A stretch of DNA of 64,000 nucleotides, taken from positions 1,903,335-1,967,334 of the forward strand of contig OX155954.1 of the NCBI GenBank assembly GCA_944548615.1, in the 5' to 3' direction. The translations under genes were made by a program, and so were the position numbers. The stretch is from Micropterix aruncella. Taxonomy: Eukaryota; Arthropoda; Insecta; Lepidoptera; Micropterigidae. The notes beneath the pieces were generated by a model, which saw only the letters and a program-made list of their open reading frames with translations, searched no databases and was not told where the DNA came from. Within the stretch, counting starts at the first letter, position 1. Each line of letters starts with the position of its first letter. Of this stretch, positions 1 through 13,000 are shown piece by piece.

Positions 1-79
1 CTCTGCAAGTGACGATAGCTGACAACTAATGCCTCTTCAACATAATCGCCGTTACCAGTATTGGAAAGAGCCCTTGCGG

Positions 80-480
80 AAGTGCCAAGGGACCTGGCAT
101 ATACACTGGCGCGAAGAGTCATGTGAAATAAATGGCGTTTTAGGAGTATGTCTACCGCCGGGAAATTGTCCAAAAACTGATGGGGATTTGCCAAAAGGGA
201 AACTATCATATTTTTGTATAATGTCGGAACAAGAGACTGTATGCTGTATTCAACACAGCCCCATGAGCAACAACACGAGATCATCAGAAAACTCCAATAA
301 TGCATCTTCTACATCACCGCCTACTACAACAACTACATAAGTCACCGGTCATCTCTATAATAGCTCCAGAAAAACCTTAAACATCGCCACAAACCATAAC
401 TACCAATTTTATAAATGACAGTGTGGAAAACGAACTAAATCAGAAAAAAATAGCTCTGCAATATTGAGTACAAATTTAAC
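80..480 (+). pseudogene. CLIP-domain protein fragment, probably a pseudogene
   Basis: The frame starting at 29 encodes a six-cysteine pattern at about 119-275 (C-x8-C-x5-C-x15-C-x8-CC) that fits the CLIP domain of arthropod serine proteases and their homologues, which act extracellularly in immune and developmental cascades. A Ser/Thr/Pro-rich stretch like the usual linker follows, ending at a stop at 338-340. After that a second frame carries more linker-like residues but is interrupted by stops. No protease domain and no convincing splice sites are seen. It lies upstream of the first visible sdk exon, so it is either a nested gene fragment or an old retrocopy. The family assignment rests on cysteine spacing only. 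Confidence 0.45.
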
Positions 481-822
481 AATGACAGCCATTGCTGTGT
501 TGGCGATTAATTAATTTCTTTTATTTTATCTGCATCCAAACTTTTCTCTGGTCGTAACGGTCTCCGTTCCATCGGGTTCAGAAGAGGGAGGAAGAGAGAG
601 TGCACCCGTGGTCGCGCGCCCACCTGTGCACTATAATATAGCCTGCGCACTTGACTGCTTACGAACAATGGATTCTGAGAAGACTAAAAAAGTCACTAGA
701 ATCTACAATGCAGTCGCTATGGCCGAACACGGCTAGAAGGATATATATATTTCTCCAAATAAGAAGTGTACAGTTCTTCACATTTGACTTCCTAACAATA
801 AAAAATATTAAAAATTTTATAG

Positions 823-1003
823 CGCCAGGAGCACCGTCTAACGTGTCATTCCCCGATGTGACTTTTACGACGGCGAGAATCATCTGGGATGTTCCTGAAG
901 ATCCAAATGGTGAAATCCTCGCTTACAAAGTCACCTACCATCTCAACAGTACCACAGAGATAATATTCTCAAAGGAATTTCTTCCGATCGATAGGACATT
1001 CAG
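823..1003 (+). CDS. sdk: sdk exon: first half of an FN3 repeat
   Basis: Acceptor TTTTATAG before 823 and donor GTATGT at 1004. Opens in phase 1 (previous exon supplies one base) and ends in phase 2. Encodes the start of an FN3 fold: Pro-Gly-Ala-Pro linker, the B-strand residues around RIIWDVPEDPNG, then the C-strand YKVTYHL. This is the leftmost sdk exon I can support here. Confidence 0.88.
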
Positions 1004-4000
1004 GTATGTTAATATGTAGGTTTTTTTTAATAGAAGATGATTACATTACATTACATTACGTTACATTTGTATGCAATTGGCAAATTTACCGCTTTTGGAC
1101 TTTATACTATAGGTAATAATATACATGATATATACTTATACTATAGGTATACTTATACTTATACTATAATATACATGATATTGAGTATTTTAGTTATTTT
1201 AAAGACAAGTAGAAAATCCAATGGGCTTGTACAGGCACGTATCCAGATTTCAGTTTTGGGGGTAGGAGGGGGGGGTGACATTCATTGAAACAACGGATTC
1301 GCCCTGATTCTCATTTTTTTCTCAACGTAATTTTTATTTTAAAAAAAACGGGGGACGCATCCCCTGTGTCTCCCCCCTCCCCTCCTTGGATACGTCCTTG
1401 GCTCAGTATCATAACTGTAAAAAATAAAATAATCGTGAATAGTTAAAATCAGATCATATAAACAGTCAAAATATTATTAAAAATCAGTAACTAAAATCCA
1501 AATAATTGTATATAAAGATGTAAAAAAAAAGCAATATAATCGATAGGCTACTTTTATAGACGTTTTTCAATTACTAATGCTTTATGTAATATGAATTCAA
1601 TATAGTTAGACAATGAATTTATGAATACTTGTATAAAACTGTTATTTAAATGGGAGCAAAGTCATGGCCCTCGAATTCTTTCAAATCATATCAGCATCTC
1701 CTTAATGTTTTTTATTTTATTTTATGTACTCCCGCTGTTTAATAGTGGTAGAGTGTAGATTGTAGAATTTAATGTTTAGGTATAAGTAGCTTTTCTGTAC
1801 TAATATTTGTATACTACCCTGCCATCATGTGTCGCCATTCCTTAGCAGAGCTGCTATATTGAACATGATGAAAAAAGACAGCGCCATCTTGCGACCTATG
1901 TCCATAAAGAACTAAGCTAGTTATATTCTCTCGTGACCTGATCTCATATTCGACTCGCTCATCTTACGATATGAGAATAGGACACCAAAAGACTATTTAT
2001 CAAAGCAGTTTCTCTTACTTTACGTCGATTGTATGGAATCGATTGGATGAGACGTTAAGATCAAAATCGTTATACAGCTTCAAGAACGAATAAAAGGATC
2101 TATCGATATCTATTTATATATATTAGTAGATATTCTTATTGTAACTGGAGACTTTACTATAGGAGTCTATTCTAAACTGGCTGCAGCTTACAAACTCTTT
2201 TCACACCTATTCAGAGTATCCAAAGCAGCTATATTGTTGATGATTGAGACGCTGCGAGTGCGGGGAGTATGTTTCTGATCACTTTGCACTCGCACTTACC
2301 ACTTAACGGCGTCACCGTTTTTTCGATTACTAAACTCTCACCCCCACTTTTTAATTAACAAAATGTAAATTAGCCTTTAGATTATCTAATTTATTAAGTT
2401 GTATTGGAAATAAATAAAATTAAATGAAAAAAAGTCAAATAAATTGAATATCTTGTAAAAAAATTACTTAAATTTATTCCTGCAGGGCCACTGAATTGTC
2501 ATCGGAGCGCTACTACGTTTTCACGGTCAGTGGCCAGACTCGCATAGGCTGGGGAGCACGAGCCAAGGCATTAGTGTACACGACTGCCAACAGAGCGGCT
2601 CCTATGGCACCCAGTCGACCTAACGTCGCTCGCGGACTCTTGCAGCCTCATCATATCACATTCTCTTGGACACCAGGCAGTGATGGATTTGCACCACTGA
2701 GGTATTTTACACTTTTCATGTTATGACATATGTTTCATCGGTTTTGAGAAACCTTCGCATGGAGTTAGTCACAACAAGGTGACCAAAATTCTCCAAGTTT
2801 GTATTTTTTTAAAAGATTTGAGATTGGTCATCTGACCATAATCGAATTTGTTGAGTGATGTTTAATAACGTTTAAGAGACGGGGATAATGCTGTGATTCC
2901 GCTTTCTATAGAACTTGGTTTCTTTTTAATCTGTAGAACACATGATTGATTAAACAGCTCAGCTGCGAGGGGATTTGGATGGGATGCCAATCGTTCAGCA
3001 CGTTGAGTTTTGTATCAGTCAGTTGTAACAAAAATCCAAATTTGCGTGGCATGTTATGTTTCAAAAACATGTTGCACGCATTGCAACATGTTTCGCTTGT
3101 ATTTCTAGTGTTTTTTTGTATTGGTCTTACTCAGTTTTTGAGTTGTTTTCGGAATCAGGGTTCAAAATCGCAAAACATCTAACAATACAAAATTGCTAAA
3201 AGCTTTGACGTTTGGATCTGTCATAATAGAGATAGCCGTAATGCACAGCCCAATAAAAAATGACCCTTCTGGTGTTCTTGCCATGACAAAAAAAAAAACA
3301 AAAGATTTACTTTAAAAAAAATCAAGTTCAAAAGAATTTTAATAAATGTAATAAATATTACATAAAATATTACTATTTTAGTGAACATGAGTAGCTCCAG
3401 TCTGTCCAAACTAGCCACAGTAATTGAGGGGCATCATTTTATCCAAGATGGCGCGAGGAAGAGTACTTCTAACTCGCGCCGGGCGACAAAAAACCCACTA
3501 AAAGCAAGGTGATCCGCGAGTTGTGTGCACCAGAAGTGCGACGTTTTTAAAGTTATGTGAACAAGGTCTCATTTTTCGCGTGTTTTTGCCTGTGCCGCCT
3601 TTTATATTACAAATGTAAATTCGACTACACGAATCGGCCACCGTGCCCTGACTTTTTCTCGCCTGGATGTCCATTTGAACTGGAAAACGTATCACATGTC
3701 ACATTTCTGAAGTCTGTACCACATGTCTGATAAAGAGTTCAGAGCCAAACTATTTGACTTTGGACTTGCCGATGACCCCCGGTGCGCCTGTGGGTATGGT
3801 CGCCAAACTGCGGAACACGTAATTTGGTCTTGCCCAATTCTAGCGGCTGCACGGGAGAAATTGATGGATGCAGTGGGCGCGTGCGTTGGGCGTTCTCCGA
3901 TTTGGTACCCGGATTTGGTCAGTTGTAGGAGCTGCTTCCAGTCGTTTGGCGAGTTTGTGGGGCACTGGGTGGCTTCTTGGGAAAGCATGAGGCTTCGGGA

Positions 4001-7000
4001 TACCCCCCAGGGGGTACCCTCTTCCTTGGTGGCGTGATTCGGCGGCTACTTCCAGCCCGAAGTGCCCGTCTTTTTGTCCGTCTCTTTACCGCCCCGAGGG
4101 GCGTTTCGTTCTTTGCAGGATCCAGGGATTCCTCCCCCCCGTGGCTGCTCCGAGACCTGCCCACGGACAGTGCGCCTTCACGTTCATTGTTCTGGAGCGT
4201 CCTCTACCCCGCTTACCGGCTCCTAAATTTACGATATTGTTGTTTCTTTTCTCGTAAAATTTTGTAATATTTTGTAATTTTTTTATTTTTTTTGTAAATA
4301 CCTTTTATTTTTTGAATAAATGGGTTCTCGGGGCGGTACGGGGGGGGGTGGTTTACCCTATTTCACCCCCTGCGCGTTTTACCCTTCTGGTACGCGCAGG
4401 GTTGTCGTAGCACGACATCCCGGGCAGACAAGACGACCCTCGTCGTTATAACTGCCCGGGCGGTGGGCGGGGTTTGCTGCCCTCACCTATCGCCTTGAAA
4501 CTCTTTACTGTCTGATAAAATAGAAGGAGGAAACTACCTGCAAAATAAAAGGATCTTGTTTTTCTAACTTTAAATTTGTAGTTTTATTTTAAAATTGCGA
4601 AGGTTTATTCTCTGTCCTGCCAAATTTAGTGACAAAGTAAATTCTTTCCCCGACCCTGTGGTTGTTTTTTTAATTTTCGATCATAACCTAACCTATAGTA
4701 TTTTTTTTTTTTTTTTTAAATAAATGCGATGGCGCTCTTGTTTCTTTTTGGTATAACGCGATTGGATTACTAATCGTACGCTATAAATTGGCTGCCCAAA
4801 CCTGGGGCCTATAAACTAAATTTTGGCAGGTGGAAATAGGTCTTCGCAATTTTAAAATACACGTTTTGCTTTGATAAGTGGTAGTCTTTTTCAGATATTG
4901 GTATTTTTGTGTTTTTTTTCTCAGTTTTGTATGAGAATTTTTTCCTACAGTTTCTGTGGCAGTAGTGAAGACTTTCAGGTAGTCATGAATTTTATAATTT
5001 CTTTTGAATCACAGTGCATTCGCAATATCCCATAGAATACTATTCTGCACGCGCTGCGGAGAGAGTATGTGACTTTTGCTTGCTACGCCCCACTGTTGAA
5101 TGCCGTACAGCCTTATGGCTTAAGTACAAAGTTATATCCTCCAACAAGTGGGAATAGATAAAAAAGACTTGTTTTTCATTAGTAATATCTACTGGCAGCA
5201 AAGAGCGGACGTCAAAGTTGGCCAGAATATTTCTGAAGAGGTGGAGATACGGCGCTTAGTCAGACAGGGTTGCATAATATCACCTCTACTTTTCATTCTT
5301 AAAAAGGCATAAACATCAACAATATAAGACATGCGGATGGTACTATACTTGGGTTGAAGTTGAACACCACAAAGACCAAGCAAATGATATTCAGTAAAGC
5401 ACCCATAAGGACCATAAGCACCTTGGAGAAGATGATAACATAATTTTTATGGGCTGCAATTTGAATGAAAACTGGGATATGAGCAACCCTCATTGAAAAA
5501 TCCGAAAATTCTTTAACCCCTCAGGCCCCAATTGGCCGATATCGGCCACAACACGCTTCAGCGTGACGTTTTAATTTTATTTTAACCCGTTGAGTATGAG
5601 TCAACCAAATCTGGTCGCGAAACAATTATCCGTTGAGTACGAGTCGACCAAATCTGGTCGCGCGTTTTTTTCACTTCTTTGACGTTCTCATATTTATTCA
5701 TAATTATCTAATTGTTTTACAAAATGATATTTCAATATTCTATGTTCGAAATTTCAATACAATCATTGTGCAGTTGTTCTTTTTATGATTGGTGTAGTAG
5801 TTTCGTAGTTATAGTACTTTAAGTCGAGCGCCGTCGATGTCGCCGAAAATCCTGCAGATGCATCCATGAAAATACCCACTCCAAGGGTTAATTTAATTTG
5901 TTTTATTTTATTATGTTTTAATATGTTAATATGTTTTATTTTAATTATGGGTACAGTGGCTTAGCAGTAATGAATGTTTTGGTGAGACAGTGTCATAATT
6001 CATTTTTTTTACTAATTTTTACTAAAAATTTTTGAGACATCAACTGAGGACATCGGCTGGGGGTCCGAGGCCTGAAGGGTTAATATAAAATTTTGCAGAA
6101 GAATCATCAATCTACATATGAAGAGTCAGACTTCTTAGTTGCTCTACTATTCTCATTATTATTATATGGGATGGAAAGCTGTAGAGAAACGCTGTTAAGG
6201 ATGCTTGAAGTCTTCCAAATGTCAGAGGATTGATGATAACAGAGGATTATTCCATTTATTTCTGTCTTTAATACCAAGTTTTAGGTATGATTGAATTACA
6301 TTTAGCCCTTCGTCCTCGATTTCAAAATGTCCTAATTTACTACAAATATTGTGGTTAACGCAGTCAAATTGCTTCTGATAGGTCACAAAATAGACCAGTA
6401 ACTATTTTTGAACCCTCTTTAATAACTTAAGTAGTGGTTTCCATACAGCATTAACGCCTCAGGCCCCGATTGGCCGATATCGGCCACAATACGATTCAGT
6501 GTGACGGCCCCGTTTCAATTTTATTTTAATTTAATTTGTTTTATTTTATTATGTTTTATTATGTTGATATGTTTTATTTTAATTATGGGTACAGTGGTTT
6601 GGCAGTAATTAATGTTTTGGTGAGACAGTATCATAATTCAATTTTTTTACTAATTTTTACTAAAATTTTTTTGGACATCAACTTGTTAATCAGCTGCGGG
6701 GCTGAGGCCTGAAGGGTTAACAGTTGATAGTCCTGCCCGAAAACCAAACTGCTGTTAATAAAGTCATGACTTTTGAAAAATTTTGTAAGGCGATTCAGTA
6801 TTAACTTTTTTAAATTTTGCTTATGGCCCGTAATATAGATATCAGCCTATAATTATCAATGTTTTTGGGATACCCAAAAAAGGGTGTTCAAAAAAGAACA
6901 CAGGTTTTGTTTTCGCCAATTTCAATTTGTCCAGAGAGATGCCTTTTGCTATACATGCATTAAACAGAGCGCAAAGATAGTTATTTCAGTACTTATTAAG

Positions 7001-10000
7001 TAATTAATTGTGTTTTTTTTAAACACATTCATTTGACAACTTTAAGTATATTACAGTGAAAGCTTTTTCTTTGAAGGTACTACACAATTCAGCAGAAGGA
7101 GAATGATGCAACCTGGCAGACTATTCCAGAAAGAGTTGATCCGTTCTCCACGAGCTATACTGCCAGCGATCTCAAGCCTTTCACCACATATCAGTTTAGA
7201 ATTCGAGCGACCAATGACATCGGCCCTAGCAGATATAGCACTGAGTCAGAAAAAGTCATGACTCTACCGGCAGGTATGTATACTTATAATAGTAATAATA
7301 ATGATAATAATATAACTCTTTATTGAATAAAATAAGCATTGGAAAAAATACGGCCTTATCACAATAAGGCAATCTCTTAGAGTCAACAATAGTGTTAAAT
7401 TGAAAGTTGATGGATATTTCAGCCACCATCAATTACTAATTATCACTAGTAACTAGTAATTAATACATTACAGTATGACTTAGATTGAGGTCACTTAGAT
7501 AGCGGTTGTTTAATGCTTGGGTGGTTTCCGAGACAGTTTTATATTTATATTGATATGACACTTAACCCCTCGCGGCCCGCGGTTTGAATTTGCGCGGTGT
7601 GCTTTACGGCCCGTAAGAAATTCGCGAGTCTCAAAAAAAAGATGGCGTTTCGAAAAAAAAACGATTACTCCGAAACTGTCACACCGATCGTCTAAAAAAG
7701 ACCTGTTTTATGTTCCTATTGAAATTTGCTATTAGATATTTGTAACGTCGTTATGTAAAGCAATAAAGATTATTCATAATTATTAGTCAAAGTTGTACTA
7801 ACGATAAAAATTAGCCACTGGCGATAAAAAAAATGTTTTTTTAGTCCATAAATCAGTATTTCCGGAGATTGTGAAAAGTTTTATAATAATTATAATATGC
7901 TGCATTAAAACTATGACTTCGTTTTACTTATTCCCATACAAAAATAAAAAAATAATCGGTATTTAAAATGATTTTTTTTTTTGATATTTTAGGCTATGAA
8001 AAATTTTGTTTGTCAATTATTTTGTAGTACTTACGGTTGTAACTGATAACATCTTCTTCGTTCATCCGATAAGAAATACATCCAGCTTCATATTTGTATA
8101 CATAAACTTTCACTTTGGTCTTTGTCGAATTGTATATTCATAAAAATAGAACACAAGTCCTCAAAAAACAGCACTCAACTTTAAAAAATCCAAGAGTAAT
8201 AACCGTGCCCACTATTACATACTTTTCGATCGATCGGCGATAAAGAAAACTTGAATTTCTATTTGTTATTCTATATAATACAACTGTTGGTACTAATAAA
8301 ATAAGCTTTATATCCAAAACAAACAACACGAGAACACTTGTAATGGCGTATCGTCCGAGGTCACGACTAGGGAGGTGCATCCCGACACACCCCGTTCGTT
8401 GATGATAATCGAATAGTAAAATTTCTATTGTATCTCTAAGAGAATTTCACATGAAAATCATTTAGCACTTGTATAAATACAATTTCTCACAGAATCTACT
8501 TTGTAACATTGAAAAAACACGGCAAAATGGCAAAAATGGCCAACGCCCGTAATCCGCTCAGGATGCAATTCGCACTTGAAATATTTTTGTTCAAAATACT
8601 CATTTCGGTAAGCCCTCGGTATGAAATTTCTACTCGAATAAATAATAGTATCATTATAATATATAAAGAACTTACGATTATGACGATATAATCACTTTTA
8701 ACACACAAACGAACGTTTTTTCTCTTTACGTCTCGAACGTCTTGTTTACCGGCCGAGCGATCGCGGCACTATGGATCTTCAAAAATTTGTAGTGGCTAGT
8801 CAACGTGACGAAAAATACTTATCTGGCTACCAAACGGTAGAGAATTTTCTCCGCTCCTCGCACATACTACTGGCTAAGTGGTTGGTGCGAGACAGTAAGA
8901 GTAAATAATCCATAATTAGCGGTCGGCCTCGCCTGGCCATTTCGGGCCGTCTGGGGTTTGACGGTAAATATCAATTCTGGACGTTTCGGGCCGTCTGGTA
9001 CGCGAGGGGTTAATTAACCTAAAGCGTGCGCTGAAAAAGAGGGTAGTTTTTTTTATAAATCGGGAGACACATCTGTCTGGATTTTTTTGTGCCGGTCATG
9101 ATGCTCATGTGCACCATTCAGTTTCATATATGTACCACTTTTAGCTGGACGTAGACTATAGTAAACCACTACAATTTAATGTTGTTTTTTCAGCTCCGAG
9201 CAAAATGGTGGAGGGCGTTCGGGTCGTCCCAATTACGACCACAAGTGTACAAGTATATTGGACACCGATAGATCGACAGTTTTGGAGTGGAGATTTAGAA
9301 ACGGGTGGCTATCGAATTTTGTATCAACCCGTCACAGACTTTCCAACGCCTTTGCAGTCAGTTTTGAAGGAGGAAGTGATGGGTGTTCGGGTGAGTAATA
9401 TACAATTTGGGGGTCTAATTATTAACCCCTCCTCTCGCGAAGTCGAGTACGCTAAGTAAGAAGGCTTACTTTCGATCCCGCTTTTTAGAGCTGCTCTCTA
9501 ATAGTGATTTTCCCTGCCGTTTCAGAATGATACTCTGGTCCTGTCGGATTTATCAGTGGACCGCAACTACGAGATCAGCGTGGCGGCGTTCAACTCGCAG
9601 GGCGCGGGCCCCGCCTCGCGGCCCAGCGTGGCCTGGGTGGGCGAGGCGGTGCCGCGCGCGCCGCCGCGCTCGCCGCAGGCCGAGGCCCTGTCGCCCAGCG
9701 AAGTGGCCCTGCGCTGGAAGCCGCCGCAGCTCAGCCAGCAGAACGGAGACCTGCTCGGATACAAGGTGAGCCCTACACAGTGGCCGGAAATAACTGCACC
9801 ATTTAACCCTTGGAGTAAATGGGTATTTTCATGGATGCATCTGTCTCTTTTGCAGGATTTTCGGCGACATCGACCTTAAAGTACTATAACTACAAAACTA
9901 CTACACCAGTCATAAAAAGAACAACTGCACAATGATTGCATTGAGATTTCGAATATAGAATATTGAAATATCATTTTGTAAAACAATTAGATAATTATGA

Positions 10001-13000
10001 ATAAATATGAGAACGTCAAAGAAGTGAAAAAAACGCGCGACCAGATTTGGTCGACTCGTACTCAACGGATAATTGTTTCGCGACCAGATTTGGTTGACTC
10101 ATACTCAACGGGTTAAAGGGCTGTAAAGAAACAGCTTTTTAGAAAAACACTGATTTTATTTTCAAAAGTACATTAAAAATATTTTTAATTCAGTCGGTCT
10201 CTATTCTCTATGAAGGCTAATAAGGAAGCTCAATAGAGGTGTTTATAAAGATCTAGGAGGCATATGCGAGACCTATTATCGAGTATAGCTATCGGCTCTG
10301 GAACCCCTACTTATGCGAAGATTTTGATGCCCCGGAAACAGTACAGCGAAGGGCGACCGAAATGCCAGTGGGCCTGAACAATAGGAATTATGAAGATCGC
10401 TCGGACTCAATTATTCGGATTGACTACTTCAAACGAAGAAGACAAAGAGAGGACCCGTGCTCGCAAATTATTATGAATGTACCCGAGCTAAAGAATATTT
10501 ATAAATTCAACGTCGACACAAATCTGAGTTCACAGCGAGAAACTCAACCGTGCAAAATTGAAATCTAATCCTTTTAGAACATTTTGCAAAATAGAGCGGT
10601 GGGCGTGTGGAATAAACTACCAATTAAAATGATTACTGCGAACTCTGCCAATTTATTTAAAAACAGACTCGATTTGTACCTATTAATGTTGTTTCTCCGT
10701 CTTGGCTCCGTCTCGATGGAACTGCGCATTTTTCGCCTTAATTTCATGCAGCTGAGAGACTTACTTCCGACGGAACGCTCTCTGCGTTGCTATCGCCGAT
10801 TGGTCAATTTCATAACACTCGTCGACAATGAAACTCCGATGCTCGCCGGTCCAAGCCACCGCACTTACAAAAAGCTACAGAACCTCCCCTGTCAAATGTG
10901 ATCTTCTCTGCCCTTACCGGCCACCTCACAGTGCCCCCTGCAATTTATCAGTTATTTCCGCCCCACACGTACCAAATACAAAAAAAAATCCTATGACTAC
11001 TAACACTGCAAACGTTATTTAAAATATCATCTGTTTTATTAATCCACATATCTTTAAAATACTCGATATCTGAAATATTGATATTTTAGAACCTTACTTT
11101 TATTTAGATAGTATCGATTCTTTCGTCTCGATATTACTCGAAACCAAAAGTATCAATACTTTCCTCGATACCTTATCCCCTATCCGTCGGTGCTTTCTGC
11201 TATCCAAAAAGCTAACATCTTCTTATTTTGCAGATATTCTACCTTATGACCGACTCCCCCGAGGACCTGGACCCGACCAAGAAAATAGAAGAGGAAATCG
11301 AAGTGGTGCCGGCTACGTCCACCTCGCACAGCCTCGTCTTCTTGGACAAGTACACGCAGTACAGGATCCAGATTCTAGCCTTCAACCCCGCCGGCGACGG
11401 GCCCCGATCTTCTCCGGTGACTGTGAAAACGCTGCAGGGTCTGCCGGGTCCGCCCGTGGGCATCAACTTCACCGATATTACAATGTCAAGCATGACGGTG
11501 AGCTGGCAAACGCCTAAACGGAAGAATGGACTAATTGTTGGATATATCGTCACTTATGAGACAACACAGCAGGATGAAAGTGAGTTGTGGTGTTTTTTTA
11601 CAATAATTTTAGTTATGTACATGTTATTTACGTTATTTAGCCTTGACGGTGGAAGACGTATATATCATAGCTCGAATGCCAGTAAGTTGGGAATTCTCAA
11701 TGCGATCATCTCTTTTGGCTAAATTGAGTTAAATATACCATCCTGACCAGAATTTAACGCATATTCTTACTATGAAATGATCTATATGATCACCTCTGTC
11801 GCCTCGGTCATATAGATCTATATGAACAAAAATTATTGGACTTTCGGTCAAGTATAAAATGTATCTAAGTGATGAACGTCCTTACTTTTGTATTGGTGGA
11901 ATAGTCAAAAGAATTGGTGAAAGAAGAATTTTCTCTAAAGACAAAAAACATTCCACTCCAAAACCTTTCTCAATAATCAAAAGCTTCAGATTGGATTCTC
12001 GGGGTCCATTCGGTCTGTAAGCAATATCAATTCCCTGAAAGTCTGAGAAGCACAGTCCTCCGCTCAGATATGACTCTTTACTCCCTATCTCGGAAGATAG
12101 CCCTTATTGTAGAATTAACTGTTGCATGGGAATCAAATATGCTAAAAGACCACAAGTACAAGCTAAATAAATACCGCGATCTCTCAAATGCTGTGAAAGT
12201 TGGCGCTTGCAGCTTGCTATCCAAATCTGTTTCACCTTTTTAAAGATCTCAGTCTCTTGGAAAATAATGACTGGAAAACGAACTGCTTCCTAACAAATCT
12301 ATGGTTTCGAAGGGGGAGTGAATGCGGCGGTAAGGTGAACACTCACATATGGCAAGACAGCTGTCCTAAACCTATTGCAGCCGGTCGTCAGTTCGGAGTC
12401 CACCGCTTACCCCCCAGAAGAGTAATAATAGTATTATGATGTCCCGAATCCGGTCGGTGAATTTCACGGCAGCTTTGTTTGTATTTATATATACAATAAA
12501 AACATTGTATTTTACCGATAGGTAGGAAATTTTCTAACCTGTCGACGTAGTTGTCCAACGGGCTTACCCGTACGATGTAGCTTTTGGATATGCAACTAAA
12601 CAGTCGAACGATTAAAAGTTGACTCTATAGTCTAGTTTGTATTCGATCATTCTCCAATCGCCCTTATTTATTGCAGAATTCAGCAAGCAGGTGAAGCAGA
12701 AAGTGACAGAAACCCGGCTGATCGTCAGTGGCTTGGAAGAGGAAGTGGGCTACACGTTCACGGTGCGCGCGCTGACCATCGAAGCGGGCCCGCCGGCAAT
12801 TGCCACGGTCCGAACGGGCCCTCAAGTGGGCTCCCCCGCCGCCCCCAGGAACCTTCAAATCGTCCGCGGACTGGCGGCCGTCGACCTCAGGTGGCTCAAC
12901 TCGCCCAGCGGAAAAGGACCTCTCTTGGGATATTACATTGAATCGAGGAAAAAAGGTAGCGTTTTTGTTTTTGGAGCTGGTTTGTCAGTTGCCTAATACC

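Larger units (their letters stand above)
1004..2485 (+). other. sdk intron with repeat debris
   Basis: AT-rich intron. It holds a G/C-rich inverted repeat at about 1232-1404 and a LINE C-terminal fragment at about 1925-2110 (listed separately). Nothing else was recognised in 1405-1920 or 2110-2485. Confidence 0.7.
5160..6230 (+). mobile_element. degenerate LINE reverse transcriptase fragment split by MITEs
   Basis: Near 5200-5310 the + strand spells the RT block EEVEIRRLVRQGCIISPLLF with later stops. After the MITE block at 5513-6083 the same kind of polymerase resumes near 6120-6230 (YGMES in the thumb region). It is badly decayed by stops and frameshifts. The two halves are best read as one fragment cut by the nested TTAA elements. 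Confidence 0.6.
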
